Assembly (NCBI GenBank): GCA_015206945.1 | Contig: JADEXV010000024.1 | Location: forward strand, 1-48,611 | Length of the DNA: 48,611 nt | Direction of reading: 5' to 3' | From: Nostocales cyanobacterium LEGE 12452 | GTDB taxonomy: Bacteria > Cyanobacteriota > Cyanobacteriia > Cyanobacteriales > Nostocaceae | In this document: positions 9,201-18,303 of the stretch, piece by piece | Numbering within the stretch: position 1 is the stretch's first letter | Layout: every line of letters starts with the position of its first letter | Position numbers and translations under genes: made by a program | The notes under the pieces: generated by a model | Database searches by the model: none | What the model was told of the DNA's origin: nothing | Seen by the model: only the letters and a program-made list of their open reading frames with translations

Positions 9201-9239
9201 TTATTGCTCTCCAGAATACTTCCTAAATCTATTGAATCA

Positions 9240-9380
9240 TTAGTTGTTGGGTATTGGGCATGGGGCATTGGACATAGGGCATGGGGGATGAGGGTGGAGG
9301 ATGAAATAGTTACTACAACTTCTTTGCTGCTTGCCTGCTTCTTAGCAATCCCCACTACCCAATGCCCTATGCCCATTTCC
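9240..9380. repeat. Degenerate heptamer repeats between petL and aroB
   Basis: GGGCATT/GGGCATG-type units (about 9250-9290) face CCCAATGCCCTATGCCC (9357-9373), making a loose inverted repeat in the divergent petL/aroB promoter region. The 227-base spacer contains no further gene. Confidence 0.6.
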
Positions 9381-9427
9381 TAGATTGAGATACAATACAG
9401 CCCACAAGCGCTTGTTGGGGTTGGGCA

Positions 9428-10519
9428 ATGACTTCTGTAATTAATGTAAATTTACCAGAGCAGTCTTATGAGATTGCGATCGCACCTTCAAGTTTAGATC
9501 AACTGGGTCAACAGATGGCCAGTTTGAAACTGGGAAAGAAGGTATTGCTAGTTTCTAATCCGACGATTTTTAAGCATTTTGGCGAAAGAGCAATCACATC
9601 CCTAAAATCTGCTGGTTTTGAAGTTGCTAGCTGCACTCTACCACCTGGTGAACGCTACAAAACCCTCAATTCCATCCAAAAACTCTACGATGTAGCCTTA
9701 GAAAACCGCCTCGAACGTTCTTCTACGATGGTGGCTTTGGGCGGAGGTGTAATTGGCGATATGACAGGCTTTGCAGCTGCAACTTGGCTACGTGGTATTA
9801 ATGTTGTCCAAGTGCCTACCTCTTTGTTGGCAATGGTAGATTCGGCAATTGGTGGCAAGACTGGTGTGAATCATCCCCACGGTAAAAACTTAATTGGGGC
9901 ATTCCATCAACCGCGTTTGGTTTTGATTGACCCAGATGTGTTAAAAACTCTACCTATGCGTGAGTTTCGGGCAGGGATGGCAGAAGTTATTAAGTACGGT
10001 GTGATTTGGGATGCTGAATTGTTTTCCCAGTTAGAAGCAAGTAAACGCCTTGACCAACTCCGCTATGTCAAACCTGGCTTAATAACCAACATATTAACGC
10101 GCTCTTGTCAAGCAAAAGCTGATGTTGTTGGCAAAGATGAGAAAGAAGGCGGATTACGGGCAATTCTCAACTATGGACACACCATCGGTCATACAGTGGA
10201 AAGTTTGACTGGTTATCGTCTAGTAAATCATGGTGAAGCGGTGGCTATTGGTATGGTAGCAGCCGGTCAAATTGCTGTGGATTTAGGACTGTGGCAAAAG
10301 GAAGACACAGAACGTCAAAATGCTTTAATTCAAAAAGCGGGTTTACCGACTCAGTTACCAGATGGGGTAGATATTGAAGCAATTATTGAGGCGTTGCAAT
10401 TAGATAAGAAAGTCAAAGCGGGGAAAGTGCGGTTTGTTTTACCAACAGAGATTGGTGTAGTAACAATTACCGATGAGGTGCCATCGGATATTATTCGGCA
10501 AGTTTTGCGAGGAATGTGA
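9428..10519 (+). CDS. aroB: 3-dehydroquinate synthase
   Basis: AroB carries out the second step of the shikimate pathway, converting DAHP to 3-dehydroquinate using NAD+ and a divalent metal. The 363 residues have the usual length. The NAD-binding part includes [19 protein letters not shown], followed by [19 protein letters not shown]. The metal ligands are expected in AEVIKYG and in [12 protein letters not shown] and the later [10 protein letters not shown]. All these motifs are present. It starts at ATG 9428 and is apparently monocistronic, divergent from petL. Confidence 0.97.
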   Translation: MTSVINVNLPEQSYEIAIAPSSLDQLGQQMASLKLGKKVLLVSNPTIFKHFGERAITSLKSAGFEVASCTLPPGERYKTLNSIQKLYDVALENRLERSSTMVALGGGVIGDMTGFAAATWLRGINVVQVPTSLLAMVDSAIGGKTGVNHPHGKNLIGAFHQPRLVLIDPDVLKTLPMREFRAGMAEVIKYGVIWDAELFSQLEASKRLDQLRYVKPGLITNILTRSCQAKADVVGKDEKEGGLRAILNYGHTIGHTVESLTGYRLVNHGEAVAIGMVAAGQIAVDLGLWQKEDTERQNALIQKAGLPTQLPDGVDIEAIIEALQLDKKVKAGKVRFVLPTEIGVVTITDEVPSDIIRQVLRGM

Positions 10520-10606
10520 ATAATTTGAAGAAGAATTCACGAGTCAGAATTTAGGAGCCAGAATAAAAGTTAGTTGCTCTGTCCTTTAATTACTAATTAA
10601 TGAGCC

Positions 10607-11185
10607 ATGATACTCCAAGCCAAAAATCAATTAACTTTGCAAGAGTTCTTGAATCTTCCACTAGGCGAAGGAGATATTACCTACGAACTTGTTGATGGTC
10701 AAGCAATTCCTAAGATGTCACCCAAATTTTTTCACGCGAAACTTACCCGCGTTCTTCTCAATTTGATTGAAAAATCGTGTGAGGGGAAAGGAGAAGTTTG
10801 CCCGGAATGGGCTGTTGCATTAACGCGTCGGGGACGAGATTGGATGCCAATTCCAGATATTTTATACATTTCTTATGAGCGTTTACCCGCTAACTGGGAT
10901 GAAAACGAAGCTTGTCCTGCTCCTCCTGATTTGGTGATTGAGATTATTTCGCCAGGGCAAACTTTTGGACAAATGGCGGCTAAAGCCAAAGACTATTTGG
11001 ATGCTAAGGTGCTACGGGTATGGGTATTAGATAGTAAAGCCAGAAGCATTACTGTTTTTTATCCCGATGCAGCACCACAAACTTATATGGGAGAAGAACT
11101 ACTCACAGATTCTTTGTTTGAAGGACTGCAATTTACTGTTGAGCAGGTGTTTCAAAAGGCGAAAATACCATTCACTACTGAATAG
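10607..11185 (+). CDS. Uma2 family (DUF820) putative endonuclease
   Basis: This is a 192-residue member of the Uma2/DUF820 family, a PD-(D/E)XK nuclease fold that is greatly expanded in cyanobacteria. Visible core: IPDILYISYERLP, PPDLVIEIISPGQTF, a conserved lysine in KAKDYLDAKVLRVWVLD and the strand RSITVFYPD. The catalytic D...E-x-(I) pattern is intact. The cellular role of the family is not settled. It is one of three in this window. It follows aroB by 87 bases and may share its transcript. Confidence 0.85.
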   Translation: MILQAKNQLTLQEFLNLPLGEGDITYELVDGQAIPKMSPKFFHAKLTRVLLNLIEKSCEGKGEVCPEWAVALTRRGRDWMPIPDILYISYERLPANWDENEACPAPPDLVIEIISPGQTFGQMAAKAKDYLDAKVLRVWVLDSKARSITVFYPDAAPQTYMGEELLTDSLFEGLQFTVEQVFQKAKIPFTTE

Positions 11186-11259
11186 GATATTACATCTAGC
11201 ACAATTCTCTTGCTTTCAACATCCATCAAAATTTCAAGTGGTGGAAGGTTTGTCTAACT

Positions 11260-11292
11260 TTAACCAGTTGCTTGAGCAACTTATCTGGTTAA
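11260..11292 (+). terminator. Possible terminator after the Uma2 gene
   Basis: TTAACCAG and CTGGTTAA enclose a second inverted repeat, GTTGCT/AGCAAC. Only TTT follows the stem, so the terminator call is weak. The rest of the 11186-11454 spacer shows no gene. Confidence 0.35.
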
Positions 11293-11454
11293 TTTAGATG
11301 GTAGCTGGATTTAGGCTGTACTGTACTAATAGTTTAGCTGATTAATTCATCCATTTGTAGGAGGTAATTAGTAAGGGAATAAGTATACTTTATTTATAAT
11401 CAGACCAACACTAATATGCTTGGAAGCTGTATTCACGCAACAAATGTATCAACT

Positions 11455-11775
11455 ATGTTAAACCTAATATTTACCAGATGTATAAAAATAAAACCTTTCG
11501 TAGTTTCAACAGCTTTTTTACTGGCTGTACAGACTTCTGCCAATGCTGAACAAGCTATTCCTAGTTTGACTCCAAGACAAGCTCAACATTTATCCCGTGA
11601 CTTGGTTCCATATAATTCTCAAGAATTTTTTAGACAAGGAAAAAATTCAATTGAGAGAGAAATTCAAATTCTTAATCAAAGGCAACAGCGTCCAATTAAA
11701 CCTATTCTTAAGATTGATTCAGTACCGCAAAGCAAAAAACCACATACTCAACAAAAACCCCAACCTTTTATCTAA
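11455..11775 (+). CDS. Small secreted protein of unknown function
   Basis: Not recognised. The ATG at 11455 gives MLNLIFTRCIKIKPFVVSTA, a basic then hydrophobic signal peptide with a likely cleavage after SANA. An earlier in-frame ATG at 11416 would add 13 residues that do not suit a signal peptide. The mature part (about 75 residues) is hydrophilic and rich in Q, P and K (NQRQQRPIKP, PHTQQKPQPF), without cysteines, and looks largely unstructured. The protein would be periplasmic or outer. It has no clear operon partner. Confidence 0.5.
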   Translation: MLNLIFTRCIKIKPFVVSTAFLLAVQTSANAEQAIPSLTPRQAQHLSRDLVPYNSQEFFRQGKNSIEREIQILNQRQQRPIKPILKIDSVPQSKKPHTQQKPQPFI

Positions 11776-11933
11776 CTAAGAATCATCACTCTTCTATGGC
11801 TCCTGCTTGTGTTGTTAATTCTTGAGCTGTAGCACATATAGCTATATCTCCAGGCATCACAATCATTATGCTTTGCTTTTGGGCAACAGAGGTTTTGTAT
11901 TTTCAATAAATTTTGTTGCAAAATTTTACAATC

Positions 11934-12149
11934 TTATTCGTCTAGCAAACTCATCAACGCTTGAATTTCAACGTCTTGCTCTTGCGGCTCTGATAATTGA
12001 GACTGTAGCTTTAATAATTGACTCTGTAATTCTTCTGCTACATGAAGCATCTCAGACTCTTGAGCAATTTTTAGCTGATTTTCTTTAATTTTGATTTGTT
12101 TAAGCAAGTTATTTTCAACATGAATTGAGTTGTAATGTTGAGCAATCAT
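11934..12149 (-). CDS. Small coiled-coil protein of unknown function
   Basis: The 71 residues are rich in Q, E, L and K with heptad-like spacing (LLKQIKIKENQLKIAQESE, LQSQLLKLQSQLSEPQEQD), so a coiled coil is likely. No family is recognised and no strong Shine-Dalgarno precedes the ATG at 12149. I prefer this strand over the overlapping plus-strand frame because its composition is that of a real soluble protein. It could be a nonfunctional chance ORF. Confidence 0.45.
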   Translation of the reverse strand: MIAQHYNSIHVENNLLKQIKIKENQLKIAQESEMLHVAEELQSQLLKLQSQLSEPQEQDVEIQALMSLLDE

Positions 12150-12599
12150 AGCTTTACATTTATTATTAATCTATGGACTGCAATTAAATTTTCCACCTAT
12201 GTATTATTCCACATTTTTGTTATTTTTTAAATATCTGGTGATTTAATCTTGAGTGTTCATAGTTTTTAGCCTGTTCTATTCTCAAAATTTTGCGAATATT
12301 GAATTAAGGGACTTCCAGTTAAAAACATCTCATATTGGGGGCGCACATTTGTCTCCTCCTAATACAAATGTACGAGTAATTTGGGATAATTTCTTTTTTG
12401 TAAATTCTTAATATAGAAGTAGCCATACAAGATACTCGTGAGGGCGTATAGCTAGCTGTGCCAGTTTACCTCTGTAGCATATCTATATTGTTATGGGTTT
12501 TTACAAAAATGGAAATCATGAGATAAAATTGGTTAACTTGGGGCAATTTTTTAGGCGACATACATTAACTTGTCTGTTAATTTTCCAAGTTTTGTAAAT
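12150..12599. other. Intergenic segment with hairpin and dispersed repeat
   Basis: No gene is seen. ACATTTGT (12345-12352) and ACAAATGT (12364-12371) form a perfect hairpin whose loop begins CTCCTCC. A repeat block at 12377-12405 (TAATTTGGGATAATTT and a T run) recurs at 45088-45116. The segment could be a small mobile repeat or hold a short RNA. Confidence 0.5.
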
Positions 12600-12938
12600 A
12601 TGTTAAATATTATGGTTGTGAACAGTATGGATTTAAAGTTTATCAGGAAAAAGATTTATACTTTTATAAAAATTATATCTACAGTGCTTATAACAAGCGC
12701 AATTGGATTGGAATCGTGGAATATTTATGCAGTAATAACTAATATTAATGTGCCAAGCAGCCTTAATCCAATTTTTTGGATTGAGCGTTTTGCCATAATG
12801 AGCCATTTTATTGAAAGCATTATAGCAGCTTTTTATGCACCTTCAAGACAAAAGATACCAATAAAATATGCGACTTATACTTTTTTTGTCGGCACAATTG
12901 GGTTATTAGAACTATTTGGTCAGCAGGATGACTATTAA
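12600..12938 (+). CDS. Small membrane protein of unknown function
   Basis: Not recognised. About 112 residues with three hydrophobic segments: IYTFIKIISTVLITSAIGL, an amphipathic segment around FAIMSHFIESIIAAFYA, and YATYTFFVGTIGLLELFG. The frame opens at a TTG (12570); ATGs at 12600, 12612 and 12627 are all possible, and the last (MDLKFIRKK) puts a positive cluster right before helix 1. No Shine-Dalgarno decides. It probably sits in the inner or thylakoid membrane with its charged N-terminus inside. Confidence 0.55.
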   Translation: MLNIMVVNSMDLKFIRKKIYTFIKIISTVLITSAIGLESWNIYAVITNINVPSSLNPIFWIERFAIMSHFIESIIAAFYAPSRQKIPIKYATYTFFVGTIGLLELFGQQDDY

Positions 12939-13173
12939 CGTTTCTACGCCTTGAAGATATGGGTTTTTCGATTAGGTTGGTTAGTAAGATTATGCGATCG
13001 CGACCTAAGTACAAAAAATACTAAGTGATTAAATATACGTAATTAAGCAAAAATCATCTGCGGTAGTTTCCCAATGAATGTAGGTAACTAATAAATCTGG
13101 CACTCAGAAGGGAGTATAGTTTGTATGGTTAGCTTTTTGCTGAAATTTTAGTTTGACACTAAGGAATTAAAAA

Positions 13174-13512
13174 ATGTCTACTGATACTGACATAGTTAGT
13201 TACGTTGAAGAAAGTGAGTTTGATGTTGTTTTAAACGGAAGTGAAGAGAAAGTTGTTGTTGTTGATTTTACTGCTACTTGGTGTGGCCCCTGTCGCTTAG
13301 TTAGTCCGTTAATGGATCAACTTGCTGAAGAATACAAAGGTCGCGCTAAAGTTGTTAAGGTAGACGTTGACAGCAATAAGCCAATTTTCAAAAAATTCGG
13401 TCTTCGCAGTATTCCAGCAGTTTTAATTTTTAAAGATGGTATTTTAGCAGAAACTATAGTAGGGGTTTCTCCTTACGAAGACTTTAGCAATGCTGTTCAG
13501 AAGCTTCTTTAG
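13174..13512 (+). CDS. Thioredoxin
   Basis: This 112-residue protein has a thioredoxin fold with the active site W36-CGPC (C37, C40), the buried aspartate region VVVDFTATW, and the cis-proline at SIP81. It would reduce target disulfides using electrons from ferredoxin- or NADPH-thioredoxin reductase. AAGGAATTAAAAA precedes the ATG. It stands alone, and a nine-copy heptamer array starts two bases after the stop codon. Which of the several cyanobacterial thioredoxin types (m, x, y) it is I cannot say; the acidic N-terminal extension is not diagnostic. Confidence 0.93.
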   Translation: MSTDTDIVSYVEESEFDVVLNGSEEKVVVVDFTATWCGPCRLVSPLMDQLAEEYKGRAKVVKVDVDSNKPIFKKFGLRSIPAVLIFKDGILAETIVGVSPYEDFSNAVQKLL

Positions 13513-13514
13513 AT

Positions 13515-13577
13515 AATTCGTAATTCGTAATTCGTAATTCGTAATTCGTAATTCGTAATTCGTAATTCGTAATTCGT
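13515..13577. repeat. Perfect heptamer array, 9 copies
   Basis: Nine exact copies of AATTCGT directly follow the thioredoxin stop codon. A short inverted copy (AATTACGAATTA) lies at about 13594-13605, so transcripts from either side can fold into a hairpin. This is a classic cyanobacterial STRR, and its perfect identity suggests recent expansion. Confidence 0.95.
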
Positions 13578-13595
13578 AGATAGCATCATTAAGAA

Positions 13596-14141
13596 TTACG
13601 AATTATTTTTGGTATTGATTTTTCGCCTATAATGTGATTGGAGTAAACCACTAGGATATTGTTTTGAGGTAATAAGCTCCAATTTTTCTTCTGGGGTAGG
13701 TGGTGGGAAAAGATATATACCGCCACCTAAGATAGTTGGAATAGTTGAAATGATATATTCGTCAATCAAGCTGTGCTGAAGAAACGAATTGATTAATTTT
13801 CCGCCACCAACTAGCCAGATATTTTTAAAACCTTGAGCCTCTATATTTGCTAACGCCTGTTTTACTGGGTCAGAAATAAACACAACGTCCTCACGATCGG
13901 ATTGGAGATGACGTTGGGTGAATACGAAGGATTTTTTTTCTGGATAAGGCCATTGATCAAAACCCAGCCCTACTTCATACGTCTTGCTACCTAAGACGAT
14001 CGCATCAATCGATTCGTAAAAATCAGTGTAACCGTAGTCTTCATCTTCTGTATCAAGGAGAGATAGCCAATCAATTCCGCCATCGCTGCGAGCAATGTAG
14101 CCATCTAAACTAGCTGCAATGTAGAGTGTAACTTTCGTCAT
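13596..14141 (-). CDS. Dihydrofolate reductase / RibD C-terminal family protein
   Basis: The 181-residue protein (from ATG 14141, MTKVTLYIAASLDGYIAR) belongs to the RibD C-terminal/DHFR-like reductase family: SLDGYIARSDGGIDWL at the N-terminus, DAIVLGSKTYEVGL, NIWLVGGGKLINSFLQ and IPTILGGGIYLFP. These are NADPH-binding features of the fold. Stand-alone members are usually annotated only as reductases and the substrate is unknown. A GTG nine codons upstream (14168) is possible but adds a nonconserved leader. It is convergent with the thioredoxin gene. Confidence 0.8.
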   Translation of the reverse strand: MTKVTLYIAASLDGYIARSDGGIDWLSLLDTEDEDYGYTDFYESIDAIVLGSKTYEVGLGFDQWPYPEKKSFVFTQRHLQSDREDVVFISDPVKQALANIEAQGFKNIWLVGGGKLINSFLQHSLIDEYIISTIPTILGGGIYLFPPPTPEEKLELITSKQYPSGLLQSHYRRKINTKNNS

Positions 14142-14186
14142 TGTGCTTGTGAATTTGGTAGTTTTCACTCAATGAGTGCAAGCGAT

Positions 14187-14217
14187 GCCTGTGGCAACGC
14201 GAAGCGCGATCGCAGGC
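14187..14217. repeat. Dispersed repeat carrying HIP1
   Basis: GCGATGCCTGTGGC begins a segment that ends in GCGATCGCAGGC; GCCTGT and GCAGGC can pair, and TTATTTTTT follows on the plus strand. A relative with the same AGCGATGCCTGTGGC head lies at 34594-34630. Confidence 0.65.
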
Positions 14218-14286
14218 TTATTTTTTCTACAGCATTTTAGCCCTTGGTGGTTTATATCACAAAAGAGCAATCGCTTACCCAATTAC

Positions 14287-14541
14287 TTACGTTTTTTGAT
14301 TATGCGATTTAAACCGACCTGCAATAAATTCTCGATGAGATAAATGCTTTGTATTGCGTTTGGTGACTCGTTCTCGCCACATCTTGAAACTAGATTCTTT
14401 CATTTCGCGCCTCATTAGGGCGATTACCTCTTTTTCCAATAGCCCAAACTGAGCCTCAATAGCATCAAAAGATGTTCTATCTTCCCACGCCATTTCAATG
14501 ATGCGATCGATGGTTTGTGAATCGAGGTTAGGTAGCTTCAT
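14287..14541 (-). CDS. DUF2805 / TIGR03643 family protein
   Basis: This 84-residue basic protein matches, from memory, the TIGR03643 family: DRIIEMAWEDRTSFDAIEAQ, GLLEKEVIALMRREMK, SSFKMWRERV and TKHLSHREF. It resembles a short helix-turn-helix-like helical protein, so nucleic-acid binding is possible, but no function is known. The ATG at 14541 gives the family's usual start. It stands alone, flanked by STRR-type sequence (14565-14600 and 14685-14710). Confidence 0.8.
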   Translation of the reverse strand: MKLPNLDSQTIDRIIEMAWEDRTSFDAIEAQFGLLEKEVIALMRREMKESSFKMWRERVTKRNTKHLSHREFIAGRFKSHNQKT

Positions 14542-14725
14542 TTTTTTGCTGGAAAATAAAAAAAGAATTCAGGAGTCAGGAGTCAGAATTCAGAATGAAT
14601 TCTATATTATTAGCGAGTGATAAGTGAGTTTAATAAATTCGCTAAATCTTAAATTTAGTGGGGGATTCAAACCCAGCACTAATTAATTCAGAATTCTGAA
14701 TTCTGTATCCTTCTTTAAATATATT

Positions 14726-16528
14726 TTACTTTTCGTTTTGAAGAACCATTGTGTCTGCTGCACCGAGTTGGAGAGCATAAAGGTTGGCATAAACACCCTG
14801 CTGATTAACGAGTTCGGCGTGAGTACCCTGTTCTACAATTTGTCCTTGCTGAATTACTAAAACCTGATCTGCCTGGGTAACTGTACTGAGGCGGTGGGCA
14901 ATTACGAAACTAGTACGACCTTGGAGCAAACGAGCGATCGCACTTTGTACTAGAGCTTCTGTGCGGGTATCGATGCTGCTGGTGGCTTCATCGAGAATCA
15001 GAATTTGGGGATTAATTAATACCGCACGAGCAATACTGATTAGTTGTCGCTGTCCTTGGCTCAGAGGCGCTCCTCGTTCACCTAATTGAGTTGTATAACC
15101 CTGTGGTAGTGAGGTAATGAACTCATGCACATTTGCCAGTTGTGCAGCCGCTTCGATATCCGCTTGAGTGGCGTAAGGAGCGCCAAAAGCTATATTTTCG
15201 GCAACAGTACCGGTGAACAAAATATTATCTTGCAGGACGATGCCAATTTGACGGCGCAGACTTGCTTGAGTCACGCTACGCACATCAATATCGTCAATTT
15301 TGACTGCACCACTTGATACATCATAGAAGCGCAAAATCAAGTTAATAATTGTACTTTTTCCCGAACCGGTTGGCCCTACTAATGCAACCATCTGCCCTGG
15401 ATAGGCGTGCAAATTCACTCCTTTGAGAACCAGTTGATCTGGGTTGTAGCCAAATTTGACATTCTCGAATGTTACCTCACCTTGAATAGGCGGCATTTCT
15501 GCGGCATCGGGTGCATCTTTGAGTTGTGACGGTTCATCTAATAATAAAAATATTCGCTCTAATCCGGCGAAAGCAGATTGAGCTTGAGTATAAAACTGGC
15601 TAAGAATTTGAATCGGGCGAAAGAACTGCTGGACGTAAAGTAAAAAGGATGTCACTACACCCACTGTTGCAGATCCTATTACCACTAGATAACCGCCATA
15701 GGCTAGTACGCCAGCCGTTGCTAATGTGTTGAGAAAGTCGATTGAGGGCAAAAAAGCTGAAGTAATTGCCACAGCCTCAACGTTGGCATCTCTATTGGCG
15801 GCGTTAAGAACGTCGAATTCTGCGATATTCATCTGTACGCGATTAAATGCTTGCGCTTCTCGCACGCTGCCAATATCTTCTTCTAACTTGGCGGAAAGTT
15901 CCCCAATGGTTTGCCGGGTGACGCGAAATCTGACTCTTGCCCAACGTGCAAATAAGCTTGTGGTAAAAATCATCAGGGGCACAACTAGATTGCTCAACAA
16001 ACCAAGTTGTAGGTTGATTGACAGCATGGCAATTACAATGCCAATTAAACTGAAAGTGTTGCCCAGCATTTGAGCGATCGTTAGTCCAAATGCTTGATTT
16101 ACGGTGTTGACATCATTTAGCAATCGGCTCATTAAATCGCCTGCTTCGCTGCGATCGAAAAAGCTGAGTGGCAAACTTTGGATTTTAATGAAAATATCTT
16201 GCCTTAGTTGAGCTAGCAATCGCTGCATAATCCAGCCGACTCGAATAATTTGACCCCGAATTGCTAAGACACCAAGTCCATAGTTCAGCCCTAGTAGTCC
16301 TAACAATACCAGCAATCCTTGCAAATTCCCTTGTGCAATCAGATGATCGATCGACCAGCCGAGAAAGAATGGTCCAACTGACTGAGTTATGGCACCAATT
16401 AATACTAATGTCAGGGCGATGGGAATTTCTTTGCGATAAAGTAGCACATATTGTAAAAAGCGCCGCAGGGTGGAAAGTTGCTGACTCGCCTTTTCCTCAG
16501 ATGCAACAACGGGAATAGTGCCTCTCAT
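14726..16528 (-). CDS. ABC exporter half-transporter, canonical catalytic subunit
   Basis: A 600-residue half-transporter: an N-terminal six-helix membrane domain (about 30-310) fused to an ATPase domain. Walker A is VGPTGSGKST, Walker B ILILDEATSSID with the catalytic glutamate, and the switch is VIAHRLST with histidine. The signature motif is LSQGQ rather than LSGGQ. It overlaps its partner gene by four bases (ATGA), so the two are surely made together as a heterodimer of the MdlAB/BmrCD type, exporting lipids, peptides or drugs. The substrate cannot be read from the sequence. Confidence 0.93.
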   Translation of the reverse strand: MRGTIPVVASEEKASQQLSTLRRFLQYVLLYRKEIPIALTLVLIGAITQSVGPFFLGWSIDHLIAQGNLQGLLVLLGLLGLNYGLGVLAIRGQIIRVGWIMQRLLAQLRQDIFIKIQSLPLSFFDRSEAGDLMSRLLNDVNTVNQAFGLTIAQMLGNTFSLIGIVIAMLSINLQLGLLSNLVVPLMIFTTSLFARWARVRFRVTRQTIGELSAKLEEDIGSVREAQAFNRVQMNIAEFDVLNAANRDANVEAVAITSAFLPSIDFLNTLATAGVLAYGGYLVVIGSATVGVVTSFLLYVQQFFRPIQILSQFYTQAQSAFAGLERIFLLLDEPSQLKDAPDAAEMPPIQGEVTFENVKFGYNPDQLVLKGVNLHAYPGQMVALVGPTGSGKSTIINLILRFYDVSSGAVKIDDIDVRSVTQASLRRQIGIVLQDNILFTGTVAENIAFGAPYATQADIEAAAQLANVHEFITSLPQGYTTQLGERGAPLSQGQRQLISIARAVLINPQILILDEATSSIDTRTEALVQSAIARLLQGRTSFVIAHRLSTVTQADQVLVIQQGQIVEQGTHAELVNQQGVYANLYALQLGAADTMVLQNEK

Positions 16529-18303
16529 TTTTTCTCCTTCGGCTTTACCTGAGATTCCAAAATTACACCGTAGAGTGGGCTGGTTTGCATCAATTCTTCG
16601 TGAGTGCCTTGTGCTACCAAGCGTCCTTTATCCATGAGAAAAATGCGATCGGCATTCTTAACGGTGCTAATACGTTGAGCTACTACAAAGGTTGTACAAG
16701 CTTTTTGGCGCATTAAACCATCTAGTTCGGCTTGAATTTGGGCAGCAGTTTTGGCATCTACAGCCGAGGTACTATCATCCAAAATCAGAATACTGTAATC
16801 GGTTAGTAAGGTACGAGCGATCGCAATTCGCTGTTTTTGTCCACCAGATAAGCCTACGCCCCGTTCACCCACAATCGTCTCGTAGCCATCGGCTAGACCG
16901 CTAATAAAATCGTGCATTTGGGCGGTTTTCGCAACTTCAATCACTTGCTCTAAGGTGGCATCAGGTTTGGCATAGGCAATATTTTCGCGGATTGTACCAG
17001 AGAAGAGAGTGGTTTCCTGAAAGACAATACCAATATGCGATCTGAGGCTTTTGAGTGTGAAACTTTTTATATCTCGTCCGTCAATGCGAACTGCTCCCTT
17101 GGTGACATCGTAAAACCGGGGAATCAGGTTCATGATTGTGCTTTTTCCCGAACCAGTCATTCCTAAAACGGCGATTAGCTCGTTAGGCTTGGTTTCAAAG
17201 GATACTTCTTTCAGAGTTTCGGTTGTCGCTCCAGGATAGCGAAAGCAAACATTTTCAAAGGTAATTCTACCACCGCAGGTGTCAAAGGGGACAGCGCCGG
17301 GGCAATCGCGAATTTCTACCTCTGCATCCACAACTTCATAGACTCGTTCGGCGGAAGCTGCTGCTTGAGCGATCGCGGGTGCGGCAAATCCAATTAACAA
17401 AATTGGTTGGAGAATCAATGCTAGGTAGGAGTTAAACGCCACCAGTTCGCCAATGGAGAACCGATTTCCAATCACCTGCGCTCCCCCATAGGCGAAAACT
17501 GCCAGTGTTACCAAATTACTCAGCAAAAAGATCAGCGGGAAGGTAGCACGGATGGCGCTAATGGTCTTCATGTTTGCCTTGACTAGGCCATCATTCAGAG
17601 TTGTATAACGCGACCTTTCGGTTGACTCCCGCACAAAGGCTTTCACTACCCGGATTCCTAGCAAGTTCTCTTGCAATACAGCATTCAGGTTGCTCAGTTG
17701 CTCTTGTACTTGCCGAAAAAGCTTGTTATTTTGGTTGATGAATCGCGCCATTAACCATGCAGCGATGGGCACTACTGTGAGGGTAATTAGTGCTAATCGC
17801 CAGTTCATCAGAAGCAAAACCACCGAAATACTCACCAATGTCACAATTGAGCCAATGACCTGAATTAAGCTAGTGCCAATAAAGGTACGGATCTGCTCAA
17901 TGTCGCTGGTGACACGCGTTAGCAGTTGGGAAGTCTGCGACTGGTCATGAAAGCTAAAACTGAGATTTTGAATCTTGCTGAAAATTTTGTTTCGGAGGTC
18001 ATAAGCAACACCCTGAGACACTGCTTCCGCTAGATAGCTTTGTCCAAAGTTAAATACACCACGAGCGATCGCTGCTACTACCATCCAGGCGGCGCTATAT
18101 AGCACAATTTGGAGATTTTTTGGCGCGATCCCCTCATCAATTCCCCACCGAAATAGTTGTGGGGTTACAGCGTTGGCGATCGTCAACAGCAACAGGCTGA
18201 CTAATGCTCCCAGTGAAGTCCACCGGTAAGTGCTTAAACTTTTAAGCACGCGCTGGGTTGCCTTTATCGACGAAGTTTCCTGGAGTTCTGGTTGCTGAAC
18301 CAC
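16525..18303 (-). CDS. ABC exporter half-transporter, degenerate-site subunit
   Basis: A 592-residue half-transporter, first gene of the pair. The membrane domain spans about 30-320. Walker A is LGMTGSGKST and the signature LSGGQ is intact. Walker B reads ILILDDSTSAVD (aspartate instead of the catalytic glutamate), and the switch region reads VVAQRIST (glutamine instead of histidine). So its own Walker site, facing the partner's LSQGQ, should hydrolyse ATP poorly, while the other composite site is canonical. This asymmetry is a known feature of heterodimeric type IV exporters. It starts at ATG 18303; the downstream gene overlaps it by four bases. Confidence 0.93.
   Translation of the reverse strand: MVQQPELQETSSIKATQRVLKSLSTYRWTSLGALVSLLLLTIANAVTPQLFRWGIDEGIAPKNLQIVLYSAAWMVVAAIARGVFNFGQSYLAEAVSQGVAYDLRNKIFSKIQNLSFSFHDQSQTSQLLTRVTSDIEQIRTFIGTSLIQVIGSIVTLVSISVVLLLMNWRLALITLTVVPIAAWLMARFINQNNKLFRQVQEQLSNLNAVLQENLLGIRVVKAFVRESTERSRYTTLNDGLVKANMKTISAIRATFPLIFLLSNLVTLAVFAYGGAQVIGNRFSIGELVAFNSYLALILQPILLIGFAAPAIAQAAASAERVYEVVDAEVEIRDCPGAVPFDTCGGRITFENVCFRYPGATTETLKEVSFETKPNELIAVLGMTGSGKSTIMNLIPRFYDVTKGAVRIDGRDIKSFTLKSLRSHIGIVFQETTLFSGTIRENIAYAKPDATLEQVIEVAKTAQMHDFISGLADGYETIVGERGVGLSGGQKQRIAIARTLLTDYSILILDDSTSAVDAKTAAQIQAELDGLMRQKACTTFVVAQRISTVKNADRIFLMDKGRLVAQGTHEELMQTSPLYGVILESQVKPKEKK

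Noticed and set aside
9143..9376. 77-codon minus-strand ORF beside petL
   Set aside because: It overlaps petL in another frame and is mostly translated heptamer repeat.
11822..12088. 88-codon plus-strand ORF
   Set aside because: It is opposite the coiled-coil ORF; its hydrophobic C-terminus is the shadow of that gene's heptads.
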